Source: Cyclotella cryptica
Lineage: Eukaryota; Bacillariophyta; Thalassiosirophyceae; Thalassiosirales; Thalassiosiraceae
Assembly: GCA_013187285.1 (NCBI GenBank)
Contig: JABMIG010000301.1
Coordinates: forward strand, 100,020 to 164,019
Direction of reading: 5' to 3'
Length of the DNA: 64,000 bases
Positions 1-12,119 of the stretch are shown here, piece by piece. The notes beneath the pieces were generated by a model, which saw only the letters and a program-made list of their open reading frames with translations, made no database searches and was not told where the DNA came from. The position numbers and the translations under genes were made by a program. Each line of letters begins with the position of its first letter. The stretch's first letter is position 1.

Positions 1-1870
1 CTTTCAAGATAGGCGCACCACATAAAGGCATCACTATGAATGTTTTCAATGTTAACTCATTACTTACAATGTTAAAACACAGCATTTTTTTTACATCTTA
101 ATATTGATCACTCATTAGAATGACACACCACTGACTGGATTGCCAAAAATGGTTTTCCATTTAAACACACCACCTAAATGTATCACCAAAAACTGTTTTC
201 AATGCAAATGCACGAAGACCATATGAAAACACATCATAAATTTTCTCCGCCTAAATAATGCTTTCATCGTACCTTGTAACCAACATGGACAAAATATGTG
301 TATGTCGTAGTGTATAACCTAAGAAAGGTTTTCAACATAAAAGCATCACTGAATGCAAAATTGAGAATATTACCCAAAAATATTTTTTAGCATAGGCGCA
401 CCGCCCTAAGTGTATCACCAAAAATGTTTTCAATGTTGAAGTACTCAAAAATGGCCACAGCCAAAATAAGGGATTTGGTCTAACTGAAGAAAGGTTTTCA
501 ACACTCGCCGAACCTGATTACCAAAAATGGTTTTCAATATAAGCGCACGACATAAATACATGACTAAAAATTGTTTTCAACGCAACACACCACTGACTGG
601 ATTACCAAGCACCACTGAATGCAAATTTGAGTATATTACCCAAAAATATTTTTCAGCACAGACGCACCACCTAAATGTATCACCAAAAATGTTTTCAATG
701 TTGAAGCACTCAAAAATGGCCACAGCCAAAATAAGGGATTTGGTCTAACTGAAGAAAGGTTTTCAACACTCGCCGAACCTGATTACCAAAAATGGTTTTC
801 ATTATAAGCACACTACGTAAATACATGACCAAGAATTGTTTTCAACGCAACACACCACTGACTGGATTACCAAGCATCACTGAATGCAAAATTGAGTATA
901 TTACCCAAAAATATTTTTCCGCACAGAAGCACCACCTAAGTGTATCACCAAAAATGTTTTCAATGTTGAAGCACTCAAAAATGGCCACAGCCAAAATAAG
1001 GAATTTGATCTAACTGAAGAAAGGTTTTCAACACTCGCCGAACCTGATTACCAAAAATGGTTTTCAATATAAGCGCACGACATAAATACATGACCAAGAA
1101 TTGTTTTCAACGCAACACACCACTGACTAGATTACCAAAAATGGTTTTCCATTTAAACATACCTCATAAATACATCACCAAATACTGTTTTCAATGCAAA
1201 CACATGACAGACCACATGAAAACACAGCATTCATTTTCTCTGCCTAAATGATGCCTTCATCGTACCTTATAACCAACATGGTCAAAATATGTGTATATCG
1301 TAACCTATTACCTAAGGAAGGTTTTCAACAGAAAGCATCACTGAATGCAAATTTGAGCATATTACCCAAAAATATTTTTCAACATAGACGCACCACCTAA
1401 ATGTATCCCAAAAAAATGTTAGGGTTCACCAAAAATTGTTTTCAATGCAAATGCATGACAGACCATATGAAAACACAGCATTCATTTTTTCTGCCTAAAT
1501 CATGCTTCCATCGTATCTTATAAGTTATAAGCAACATGGCCAAAATATGTGTATGCCGTAATGTATAACCTAAGGAATGTTTTCAACATAAGAGCATCAC
1601 TGAATGCAAAATTGTAGCATATTACACAAAAACATTTTTCAACATAGATGCACCATGTAAATGTATCACTAAACATGTTAAACGTTAACCTACTACTGAT
1701 AATGTGAAATGCATCACCAAAGAATGTTTTGAACATAATAGCATAATGTGAACGCATAACCAAAAAAATGTTTGCAACATTGACACACACACAAAAACAA
1801 CGTGAGCAAATCACCAAAAAGCATTTTTAATGTCAATGACAATGTGAAACACATCACCAAAGAATGTTTG
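1..1870. repeat. Tandem repeat array, about 265-base unit
   Basis: At least three nearly identical copies lie head to tail, with equivalent points at about 527, 792 and 1057, a spacing of 265 bases. Each copy contains smaller related motifs such as ATCACCAAAAATGTTTTCAA that recur every 25 to 50 bases and also fill the more diverged flanks, so this is a two-level repeat. Short open frames in the copies repeat the same peptide and come from the repeat rather than from a gene. No promoter or product is recognisable. Confidence 0.9.
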
Positions 1871-2469
1871 AGGAATTACAGTTCATGCTGCAAAAGATAA
1901 ATTCAGACAAAACAATTGAAAAACATTTAATAACCTCTGGAAATACAACCAATGGAGGAAATTATTACCCCGATTCAATGATTGGCTTGATCACCATTGT
2001 TGATTTTTGTCCACTGTAAAGTGACCCAACTACAACTACAACAACAACAATGTAAAAAAACAGCAAAGCAACCGTGACGTTACATCATTACATGATATAT
2101 CCACCAGAACATAACTAATTATTTGTTGTGTGATGCCAGTCGAATCGCAAAAATTGTCACATTTTCCATTCAGTTTTCAGCATGAATAATTCCAATGATT
2201 CACACGATTCCTTCTAAGGTGCCAACACGTAGGGAAAAGGCCCTAAATCCACTCCATTTCTTGAATCCTATTTCAGATTTGTTCCACGATTTGAACATAA
2301 ACAAAACCAATATGGCATGACAATTACTTACCTCCTATGCTGGATTCCAATAAGTGACCTGTAAATGAAAAATTAAGAAGTTGTAAATTGAAATAGATCA
2401 TAATCAAAAGCAGAATGAGATGGCAAATTTTCAAAATTGCTAGGTTGTGCATAGTGTTGCGTAGTACAA
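1871..2469. other. No gene seen
   Basis: AT-rich sequence without a supported reading frame or RNA gene. It separates the 265-base array from the duplicated 348-base unit. Confidence 0.6.
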
Positions 2470-2747
2470 GCACTACATTTGGCACACAAAAGCCAAACAA
2501 CAAAATCCACTTTCCCAAACTCAAAAACTAGTAAAAGACCCACAGACTGAGTACAATCAAAAAGACAGAAAACAAAACACTTTAACCCTCTGTTGAGCAA
2601 AATTTATAGAATGCAAGCACAGGAACAAGAATGCATGAGTCGGAACAAATTCATGATTTGGACCTTAAAAAGGTTGCAACTCCGAATACTCCTTCAATGT
2701 TGTTGAGTTGTTCATGTTGTTACATCTTTGGGTGCCACTCCCAAAAG

Positions 2748-2791
<44 letters not shown>

Positions 2792-3165
2792 AGCGTTTTG
2801 CCCAGAAGCCCTGTCAAGCACTACATTTGGCAAGCAAAAGCCAAACAACAAAGTCCACTTTCCCAAACTCAAAAACTAGTAAAAGACCCACGGACTGAGT
2901 ACAATCAAAAAGACAGAAAACAAAACACTTGAACCCTCCGTTGAGCAAAATTTATAGAATGCAAGCACAGGAACAAGAATGCATGAGTCAGAGCAAATTC
3001 ATGATTGGGACTTTCAAAAGGGTGCAACTCCGAATACTTCATTGTTGTTGAGTTGTTCATGTTGTTACATCTTTCTGTGCCACTCCCAAAAGAACAAGAA
3101 CAACAACAAAGCAATATGTCATTTTGCACAGAAGCCCTGTCACCAAAAACATCTCCTAACTTATT
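2470..3165. repeat. Tandem duplication of a 348-base unit
   Basis: The stretch beginning CACTACATTTGGCA at 2471 recurs at 2819 with only scattered substitutions, so the unit is 348 bases. The second copy ends near 3165, in a diverged version of the block that ends the first copy (GTGCCACTCCCAAAAGAACA, then CAGAAGCCCTGTCA). Open frames within it are unlikely to be genes because they run through the microsatellite. Confidence 0.9.
2748..2791 (+). repeat. (AAC)n microsatellite
   Basis: About 14 uninterrupted AAC/CAA triplets. The equivalent place in the second copy of the surrounding duplication (about 3090-3112) has only a few triplets, so the tract expanded or contracted after the duplication. 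Confidence 0.95.
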
Positions 3166-3544
3166 CACTACTGTTGCTTGCATATTGTCATGTCTCACTG
3201 TGCAATAGCTAACGGCAGCCACTATCAAAAACAACTTATATCAGCCCTTGCCAACATCTGACAAATGCGCTTACCTGGATTGCTATTGTGAACTAGTTTC
3301 CTGAAAAGTAGAAAAAAGGATTCAAACTTTTTTATGAGTCCAATCTCGGATGATCAATGCAAATAGACTAAAAGAAGCTGCTTTCACAACAAGATCGCGA
3401 CACAATGCCGCAATGACAACAACACAACAACAGCCAAAACAAACAATAACATTTAAGACAGTCCCATTATGATGACAATAAAGCAAGGAAAACGATGCCA
3501 GGCAACGGCAAATACCATCAAATCGCAACAGCAGGACAATAATG
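3166..3544. other. No gene seen
   Basis: Sequence between the 348-base duplication and the minisatellite. I see only short frames with no recognisable product. Confidence 0.5.
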
Positions 3545-3850
3545 CTACGACGTAGCCACATGAAGCCACAACCAAAGCCTCACGAGGAAACCAAGAGCAA
3601 CGCCACAACAAAGCGACTGTCACACCAGCAGCCAACACGAAGCCATAATGAAACCACCACACAGCCACGACAATGATGCCCACTGAATCCACGATGAAGC
3701 AACGACACCACGATGAAGCCATGATGAAGCCACAAAGCCACAATGAAGCCACAAAGCCACAACGAAGACACGATGCCACGATGATGAAGCCACATAGCCA
3801 CGATGAAGCCACAATGCCATGATGAAGACCCAATCAAGCCACCAAGCCAA
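3545..3850. repeat. Minisatellite based on GAAGCCACAA/GATGAAGCCAC
   Basis: Imperfect tandem copies of a 9- to 12-base motif such as ACGATGAAGCCACAA run for about 300 bases. Because the period is often a multiple of three, several long open frames appear on the minus strand (repeats of W-L-H-H-G-F-V-A). I treat these as by-products of the repeat. Confidence 0.85.
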
Positions 3851-4453
3851 GACAGACCAACAAAAGAGCAACTCCGAAGCAATGCCCGGAAGAGAAGAAC
3901 AAAGAGACAACATGCACTCAGGGACTACCCACGCTGCCAAAAATATCAGCTGTCATGTCTATGATTATTGCTCCTCATCTCAAAAAACCTCTTACTGTAA
4001 TCAGGAGAATGTGGCATGTAAAACTTAATGGGAATTTGTTCAGCCACGTGCAATGCTAAATTTTCTACCTTGATTAAGACACTGTGCAGAGTTCCCAAAA
4101 AACACGTGTTACAAAAGTTTAGCAGGTGCGCAAGAACAAATATTCTATTGCCCAAACAATCAAATGCATTCACGTTTTAATAACACAAGACTGCACAGGC
4201 TCCCACAAGATCAAAAATGATCGTTCTACAGTACTTAAACATTCTTCTTATATGACAAGACACATACCTGTCTCCACGTAGCCTAATTCATATAATACAT
4301 GCAAATTATACTCGTGAAATTTTGTACGAACAAAATGACTGCATTGATAACTTCAACAAAATAGCCTGTCATAAGTCAGTAGATCCTGATATGCAAGGCC
4401 TATCCATTCTGCTCATGCACGAGTGAACCATACAATACACCTATCTATGACTG
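3851..4453. other. No gene seen
   Basis: AT-rich intergenic sequence up to the target duplication of the next element. Only short unsupported frames are present. Confidence 0.5.
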
Positions 4454-4457
4454 CATA

Positions 4458-5262
4458 TGTTAGGCCAAAAGCTCGGGAACACGCGATTCCTTAGGAATCG
4501 AAATTTTTTTGGCAATGTGCACTTCGAATCCAGGGGAAGTTCAACTTTGACTACTTTTTGCACTTTTGTAGGGAATATGTAGAACAATTCTTTGGGAACA
4601 GCCTCATTAAATTTAAAATGCGTGAAATATGCTATCTTGGTGGCTGATTTCACGAAATATGGCGGCAAAACGCTTGCATTAGTCTGTGTTGGTAGCACAT
4701 TCTTTCAATTATGGCGGCAAAACGCATGCAACTGTCTGTTGATGTTGTAGGTACTAATCCCTACGTAATGTCAAATCTTTTGACACCAGTGTTCTTAGAA
4801 TAAAATCAGAAGCATGTACGATTCCTCGGGAATCGCATACGTGCCGCGAACTACAGATAGTTACCATTCCCGAGGAATTGTAATTTGCTTTTCTAGTTAA
4901 ACACAACACAATTCCTAAGGAATTGAAATCGACACTACTTCTGAATAGTGACCTAACAAGTCATTCTAGTTCTGAATAGTGAACTAACAAGTCATTCTAT
5001 TCTTATGTCAAATCGTCAGGCTGCTGTGCGAAAGTGATGCCAACCTAGAGACGTGAACGGAAAGGGCATTGAAAAGTGATGCCAAACTGTCACAATTCAC
5101 TGAATACCCAGGCTAAATCTGGAAAAACCACAGTTCACGAGGAATAGCACATCAAAAATTGCATTTCCTAGTCAAAGTCCGCATTCCCAGGAATTGAAAT
5201 CGCCAAATTTTTTTTCATACAATTCCTAAGGAATCGCGTGTTCCCGAGCTTTTGGCCTAACA
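4458..5262. mobile_element. Non-autonomous DNA element with TIRs and a 4-base target duplication (805 bases)
   Basis: The left end TGTTAGGCCAAAAGCTCGGG is matched by its exact reverse complement at the right end, and the inverted repeat continues inward through CGATTCCTTAGGAAT for more than 40 bases. The element is flanked by CATA on both sides (4454-4457 and 5263-5266), a 4-base target duplication. The interior contains further short palindromes of the type ATTCCNNAGGAAT and no transposase frame. Relatives with the same termini lie at 58760-59078 and 60432-61055. The superfamily is not identified; a 4-base duplication fits several DNA transposon groups. Confidence 0.92.
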
Positions 5263-5460
5263 CATACAAACAGCTTCATGCACAAACAACATCTTCTGCA
5301 AAAAAATCTTGCAGCGGCTGCTAGTAATTTATATCAAACCAGCCTCAAACCAGCCATCCGACGAGCATCCGACGACGCTACACCCATATGCTTGCCATTC
5401 ATCTATCTTCTCGTCTTCGCAGCAAGCAAACAGTCAAGTCGCATCCGAACAGCTTGAATT

Positions 5461-6777
5461 ATGGCGTTGCGAAATCGTTCTATTCAGAGTGACCTCACAT
5501 CCGATCCTGATTTCGGACAATTATCTTCCAGCGGCAATAGCAGTAAATACAAACAGAACAAACTAGTTCCCAACTTATCTGGAAAGAAAGTGCTACTCTT
5601 TTCGGCATGTGTGCTGTTGCTGTACCAAGCAGCTAGCCATAGGGACATCCAACTTTATGATGGCAAACAGCTGAACCACATCAAAGTAGAGCCCGCATAC
5701 GACGAGTCGAAACAAGAATCTTTTGTATCTGAGGTTAAACAATGCACACCCGATCAGCTAGCAGTCATACAAACTCAATTGCCCCCCAATGATTGTGTGG
5801 CCAATAAAAATCAACCGTGGGTCCAAGGGTGTTCGTTCACCTACGCTACACGCTGCCCGGATGCAAACTGGTTATACAATTACTACAAACAGCTGCATCG
5901 GAATACAAAACAAAGTCAAAAACGAACTTTTGTTGGTATCTTTATAGGGTGCAATAAAGGTATGGATGCAGTAAATGCCATGCGAATGGGATCTGGCAAT
6001 TCAATTTTCGACAAGTCTAAATGGAGAGATGCCATTACACAAGGTGGTAGGATTAAGCTGAGCAATGCTGTATGCGGTCAAGACAAAAGTGAGCAGTTCA
6101 ATCTCGAAGATAAGGGATGGCAGGACAATTCAAAGTTCGCACAGCTCCACTGTGTCGAAGCTATGCCTGGTACAGCAACAGCTCTCGAGGAATCTGCTCG
6201 TCAACTTGCTTGGGATCAGCATGGTTTTGTTGTCACTCATGCAGCCATGTCAAGACGTGATGGCTCGATTCCTTTCCCTGTTGCAGCATCTGTCGGAGTT
6301 GAAAACAAGGGAATCGGAAATTGTAAGGAGGGGCATAGTTGCGTCAATGTTACGATGTATAGCTTGGATACTTTTGTTACCAAGTTTGTGCCAGAGAATG
6401 TTCCTATCAATTATCTCTCGGTGGATGTTGAGGGGTACGACATGGATGTTTTGTTGGGAGGAATGGAGACGGCTTTGTCCCGTGTTCATTATTTTGAATT
6501 TGAGTATAATTGGATGGGTTCTTGGAAGAATCAGCATCTATTGGATTTGGTCGAATTGTTGGATCATCAGGGGTTCACTTGTTACTGGCCCGGATTCAAC
6601 AATTACATTTGGAGGATTACAGGTTGTTGGTTAGAGCATTATGCTATTCATTTTTGGTCAAATGTTGCTTGCGTCAATAGAAACGCAAAAGAAGCACAGT
6701 CTCTCGCAAAAAACATGGAGCAAATGTTTGAATACACTTTGTCGAAAGGAAGGAGTCTTGTCATGGATCATGTATGA
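5461..6777 (+). CDS. FkbM-family methyltransferase, membrane-anchored
   Basis: A single open frame of 438 residues, without introns, starting at the first ATG of the frame. Residues about 42-60 (KKVLLFSACVLLLYQAASH) form one hydrophobic segment after a polar 40-residue head, as in type II membrane proteins of the secretory pathway. The C-terminal half matches the FkbM (Methyltransf_21) fold: a nucleotide-binding-like stretch GIFIGCNKGMDAVNAM near residue 160, then YLSVDVEGYDMDVLLGG near residue 320, the family hallmark in which the acidic pair follows a hydrophobic strand. Known family members O-methylate sugars or other small hydroxylated substrates using S-adenosylmethionine; the substrate here cannot be read from the sequence. 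Cysteines in the luminal part (CTPDQ, NDC, GCSF, RCPD) suggest disulfides. An 805-base TIR element ends about 200 bases upstream and may supply part of the promoter. No breaks were seen. Confidence 0.93.
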   Translation: MALRNRSIQSDLTSDPDFGQLSSSGNSSKYKQNKLVPNLSGKKVLLFSACVLLLYQAASHRDIQLYDGKQLNHIKVEPAYDESKQESFVSEVKQCTPDQLAVIQTQLPPNDCVANKNQPWVQGCSFTYATRCPDANWLYNYYKQLHRNTKQSQKRTFVGIFIGCNKGMDAVNAMRMGSGNSIFDKSKWRDAITQGGRIKLSNAVCGQDKSEQFNLEDKGWQDNSKFAQLHCVEAMPGTATALEESARQLAWDQHGFVVTHAAMSRRDGSIPFPVAASVGVENKGIGNCKEGHSCVNVTMYSLDTFVTKFVPENVPINYLSVDVEGYDMDVLLGGMETALSRVHYFEFEYNWMGSWKNQHLLDLVELLDHQGFTCYWPGFNNYIWRITGCWLEHYAIHFWSNVACVNRNAKEAQSLAKNMEQMFEYTLSKGRSLVMDHV

Positions 6778-7426
6778 TGGAACTGATCTGCAAGACCTGT
6801 TGTGCCTGTCTATTGTTGATGCCTAGAGTTATTGATGAACTCGAGGTATTACAGAGGTGGCAAAACCACAGGGAGTACCTTTGAACTTTGTTCTAACAAG
6901 GTGATAATTTAACAGTATGTACCAATCTGGTATCAATGGAAGGCACTTTCAGGTCTAAATTCAACTACACATCCAAAACGTTTAAGAGGATATGGAATGA
7001 ATGTTTTTAATTCTGAAAGTTGCGGAACACAAATAAGAAATGAAGGGCCTGCTGTTAGAATCTGCATTTAACTATGAGATATCATGGCGCTTTATTCTGG
7101 CATTTACATAAGTCATGCAAATCCACTTGGACCTCACGACCTTATGGAAAAGTCCCTCAGAACAGCTTCCACCAAATTCTTAAAGCACTAATATTCAAAG
7201 GAGTCCCACAATGTATACCCCCATGCACAAGAACCAGAAGCACACCCTCCCTCCTCTCTCCATGGTCAGCCTTGCCTTGAGTTGGAATAACCCTCTGCCA
7301 GGTAGATGAAAGAGCCTTACTTCTTTACTACAATTCAAATAGAATTCTTGACCAGGAACAAATCCTTTTGACAAGATATTTAATCATTTACTTTTGAATT
7401 ATAAATCATACGATACCTTTGAGCCT
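6778..7426. other. 3' flank of the methyltransferase gene; no further gene seen
   Basis: The first part probably holds the 3' untranslated region. Several short frames occur but none resembles a known protein. Confidence 0.5.
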
Positions 7427-7431
7427 AAATC

Positions 7432-7854
7432 TGACCTGAGCCGTTTCGTCGCAAAAAATATCACGCGAAAATTATAGGTAGATTTGACTGGTGTCGAAGT
7501 TTTTAATTTTATGAGCTTACTTTGCTCCAATTGTGAGGATGGAAGGGCAGTGGAACTGCACTTCCAATCCAAACAATGCAACCGAAATTTGTGTGGATTC
7601 TACACACATTGGTGTGCTCTTAGCCTTCTCCAAAGAAGGGGCCATGGACTTTGGTGTTCCGGAGTCCATAGGGCAGTGGACTCCTGTGGTGGGGAGTCGT
7701 TGCCTTTTGGACCAGGGCGGTGGGCTCCAATGTTGGGGAGTCCTTGCCGTTTGGATCATGGGCAGTGGACTCTCTGCCTGGGGAGTTCCGAGAATGATCC
7801 TTTTGTATTTTGTACCAATGGGTACAAAAATGGGCTGATTCTTGGCCTATGTCA
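7432..7854 (-). mobile_element. Solo LTR of a Ty3/gypsy-type element
   Basis: Read on the minus strand the 423-base unit begins TGACATAGGCCAAGAATC and ends GGCTCAGGTCA, the TG..CA ends expected of an LTR. It is flanked by the direct repeat AAATC (7427-7431 and 7855-7859), a 5-base target duplication typical of LTR elements. The same LTR occurs beside the gypsy fossils at 26833, 33644 and 44527. The middle has several copies of a GGGGAGTCC motif. No internal region is present, so it is best explained by recombination between two LTRs. Confidence 0.95.
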
Positions 7855-7859
7855 AAATC

Positions 7860-10800
7860 AACTTTATTGGTATTTTTTTGTTTTTGTAACGTCAATCTTG
7901 CTATGCTCTACCTACATACATGATGACATCTGCCAAGTAATGTTTTTCAGGAAGACCACCCTCATTGCCAGTCCCGCTTTGAAACCAGGGGGGGGACTTT
8001 GCACAACTCCTCTCTCTCTATTCTATTGTATCTCATTGATAATGGCCAAAAGTCGGAAAGAATATCTGGCAAAAATTCATACAAGTTAAATGTAATGTTC
8101 ATTTGGGATTAATACAGACTACTGCCACCATTTGTGTAAAATCTTTGCAAATTGATGTGAATACCATCCCTAATGTGCCATTATTTGTGCATTCAGGATT
8201 GCCTCTCCAGTGGTGTTGCAAATTTTCTTTTAGTAGTTTTCTGGATATTGCCAAGATATATCAACACTTTGCCACATGTCATAAAGATAATGTAAATTTC
8301 ACTCAACCCAGCACAACCCAGTTCAATTAGGCTCACGCTCACTCAAATGTTCTCACGTGTATTAAAACCCACTCAATTGTGTTCACTGTCATTGAATAGT
8401 GCTTAAATCAGTTGTTCAGCTATTGCAATTGATCAATTGAACAATTGATCCATTTCAAATGAACACTTTCACATGATTAAACAACACTTTTTCTCTGCTT
8501 GAACATTGCATGTTGCACTTTAGCTCTAAGGACACTGTTTATGATCCAGGCTCTTTCTACCTGATAAGTAGTGAATACCCCTAATTATCATAAAATATGC
8601 AGCACTCAATCAAATCTCTTTGAGTTTTAATTCGGTAGTACTAAAGGTATTATGCATGCAGCATTGATTTTACTGTTGGGGTTATGTGAACAAATAGTAA
8701 AAGTTTTTTTATCACTTGTTTGCTCAACTCAATATGATTGATAGTAGTTTGCTTTCGTGTATGCTAAATGGAGTTTGTTCTGTATAACATTTTCAAGGTT
8801 TGTTTGTTATTTGTTCACATATGCATTTACTTTTGAGGCAATTCGTACAGTCTTTTTACTTTTCTCGATAATTCATTAAATTCTGGTTCATTGTTGCTCT
8901 TTGTTTTGTTTGCTGAGTTTGGTCCTCTTAAGATGATGAAATCTAGGGAATTTTATAGGTACTGAAAGATGCAGAAAAATACATGCAACATTGAATGGCT
9001 ATTAGAAATATGCGGCCCTCCATGTATTTATGGTTGAGCTGCACCCTCCACCATTCATCCCCTCCTGAATAGACCGGTGACATCCCACTTTTATCAGCCA
9101 GGACTGAAATCTAGAGTAAGCCCTGGCTGAAAAAAGAGGTGTTGTCACCAAAGTCCATGCCAAACCTCAGTGCATCAATAGGTCCCACCTAGCGACAAGA
9201 AAGACCACAACTTAGTTCCTGATTCAACATACACCAAGTATCTATTTATCCCTCATGGAGACAAGCTCAAGATGTAGTTTATTTTAAGAGCTTGCCATTA
9301 CTTTGACTTTGACATAGGCCAAGGATCTCCCTAACCCTAAGTACATGCCCAGGGTGCACCCAACTTCCTGCACTTTGGAAAAAGTCCAGTGCATCATCAG
9401 CAACAGTCTGATGCATCATCGCGACCAGTAACAAACATCTGTCCAACCAAAATGCTTTGCCAGGTGAGCACCACATCATATAACACAGCAGCCCAGCATG
9501 GAACACAGGGTTCTGTAAGACCACCGCAGAAACATATCGCATGATGATAATAAAATTATCATTTGTTTGCAAATTAATCTTGTACTTTTTCATTTACTAT
9601 CTACACCTAAACCAAAATGTATTTCTAGCAAATCCACTCTTTTGACTCGGGTCACGATTTCAACATCAAATTTGAATGAAACATAAAAACAGATTTTACC
9701 TTTCCCATTATTTTTGTTCGTTACATAGCAATTACTAGCAGCCTGTGTGAGATTTTTGAGCTAGACAGAATGCAATCCGTAGAAACAGACATAGCTTTAA
9801 ACATAAAATGGCTTGTCTATGCTCAGTTTTAAATGGGTGCACGTGCCTCGCATGCAAGCACGCCCATTTTTGAAATAAGATATAATTTTAACCGCAGACG
9901 GTCATGAAAATATGATGACAACCCATGTATGACAACCTGAAAAATTAATTATTTACAGGTATATTCGCTTTAGATTACTGTGGAAGTACCTATTATGGCA
10001 AAAAGTGAAAAACAGTCTCACTGGTGGAGGAGGAGGAAAAGAGAGGAGGAGAAGGAAAAAAGGGGCTCAGTTTCCAATACACCTAAGATATTGAAAAATC
10101 TTGATAATGTAGAAATAATCCATAAATGTTCAATCTGAAGAATACAGATCCATTTAATTTTCTTTCACTGCAATTTCCAACTTAAATCAGTGCACTGAGT
10201 TGTGACAGATTATATGGCTTATCATTAACAGGTAGTAATTAATTGAAAACTTATTGTGTGTGGTGGACAATAAGTGTGAAAAAGATGAAGGAGATAACAT
10301 TTCACCCCAAAAACTTATCTGTTGCTTTGTATTGTTATTGGCAAGGATGGTATGTGGGTAAAACTTCAATATGTAGGCTGAGTTGTGGCCATTCCCAGAA
10401 CTTGACAGTAGAGTATAATTGGGATAGGAACTGAGTATCACAAAAAACAATGGTAAAAGTGGTCAAGGAGATAAAATCCCGCCTTCAAAATACATCCACT
10501 GCTGTGTATTATTGTTCACAATATAGTGAGGTTAGTGGGAGGCCATGCTTTTATCTATGTGCTCAGTTGTGGTGGATTCCATGACTTGATGGTAAGTATT
10601 TTAGTGGAAAAGTAATGGACCATTGCAAGTGTGGCCTTGAAAAGGGGTCCACCATTTGGAACACTTTCCAAACCGTATATCATGTGGTTGTGATTTTTGT
10701 GACTCTTAGATTGGCGTCAATCATTGTAACAAATGGTATCCTATTTTCGTTCAAAGTGCTGTCATTTTCCGTTAGTCACATCTGTCATTCGTCAGTGTCC

Positions 10801-11229
10801 CCTACGTCAGACATACCATATCGTCTAATTTTATCTCTCATCATAACCACCACAATCCCAGAATTGAGGAAAGAAATAATTAGCCAACCGCATGGCAATT
10901 CCTGTCAGCACTCTCTTCATTGGTGCAGCTCGTCTACAATCAGCCTATTGATTTCATTTCTTTGCATTCATATCCCAGGGGTATAATTTCCTCCCATCTG
11001 TCAATTGTAGATGAGGTCGTGTCTTGCACGTGTTTGAGATTTTTGTGCACACTGGATTTACAGCTTGATCGTTTGTTATACGGGCATTCGTCACGTGTTG
11101 TTATTATATGGGCTAACTACTCCTTTCCCCTTGGTCTACATCTTATTTCATCTTGTTAACCCTGCCCACATCACAACAAGCCCATCAACACTTCATTGCT
11201 TCCATCAAGTGACATTCCCTTGCCACCAA
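7860..11229. other. Long stretch without a supported gene
   Basis: AT-rich sequence with only short frames. A purine-rich patch lies near 10023-10070. At about 9309 there is a short match to the start of the LTR family (TGACATAGGCCAAG), but it does not continue. The stretch around 10190-10600 holds two loosely similar segments and may be an old duplication. Confidence 0.5.
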
Positions 11230-11450
11230 GTAGTGATACTGTCCATCATACGGTGCAACCCTCCCAGAGTGTGTACGCAATTCATACGGTGCCGTACAAT
11301 CTATCCAACATCGCGCATCATAGTGTAAATCCATCAATCATCATATTGCATATCATACAATGAACTCCTCCCAGAGCGCGGCCACAATTTGTACGGTGCC
11401 ATATACTTGACATGGCATCGCAATTTATACCGTGAATCCATCAATACTTG
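11230..11450. repeat. Diverged repeats around CATCATACGGTGC
   Basis: Several imperfect copies of a motif like GCATATCATACGGTGCC are spaced 35 to 60 bases apart. The same motif forms the clearer array at 12120-12310, so the two stretches are related. Confidence 0.6.
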
Positions 11451-11499
11451 GGTTGCACTGATTTGTTGTGTGATGGTCGTCTCCCACCTCTCTCCTTAC

Positions 11500-11940
11500 C
11501 TAGCTGTGATTTTAGAGACAGCATCTTGTTAGTGGCACTGCCCCACATTTTCCCCATGTCATCAAATTCTGTTCTCCTCTGAAACTGAATTCTGCACCAG
11601 ATTCCACATCAAACTGTGATACTGGGTCGATGCCTCCAAAAACTAACAATCCTCCTGTCCATGGTGGAAAAGATGTTGAGAAGTCTCTGTTGATTTCAGA
11701 GCCTTTGATATTGCTTTGAGATTTTTAGCAAATTTTGATTTGAACGTACCGTATGATTGATCTGTCTCTTGACTAAAATAGATGATAAATCCTGAGTCCT
11801 GATGTTCGTGCCTCTGTTAAAAAATCTATCTCCAACCTTCCTGGACCACTATCTACCTTGACCATCACCCTTTTACCTCAAGATTAAATTTTGCCACTCT
11901 CATGGCTTCTGGTACCTTGTGATTAGGATGGTCGTCTAGA
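11500..11940 (-). pseudogene. DDE-type transposase remnant
   Basis: Minus-strand translation gives short pieces matching the better preserved remnant at 23330-24651: a segment with [14 protein letters not shown], a segment with ETDQSYG (next to the expected FK), and LLVFGGIDPVS followed by EQN and VPLT. No long frame remains. The family appears to be a multicopy DDE transposase; I infer this from the other copy, which keeps an N-I-D-E-T motif. Confidence 0.5.
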
Positions 11941-12119
11941 GGACCTGAGAAGCCTTTTTGGCCATGGCCTTCAGGATGACCTTTTCCCTAGACATGTTGA
12001 GAGTGTGCTGATATAGTGTTCACACAGGTTTTATTGGCTCAGGACAAAGTTATGGTTGATGTAACACGATGGCTTCAATTCATCTTCCTGTCGTTATCAC
12101 AGTAAGTTGTTCAGCACTT

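Noticed and set aside
3322-3940. Several overlapping minus-strand frames of 79 to 126 residues
   Set aside because: They run through the GAAGCCAC minisatellite, and their translations are the repeat read in each register.
9279-9593. Possible LTR or gene near 9309
   Set aside because: Only about 14 bases match the LTR start and the similarity does not continue; the minus-strand frame has no known motif.
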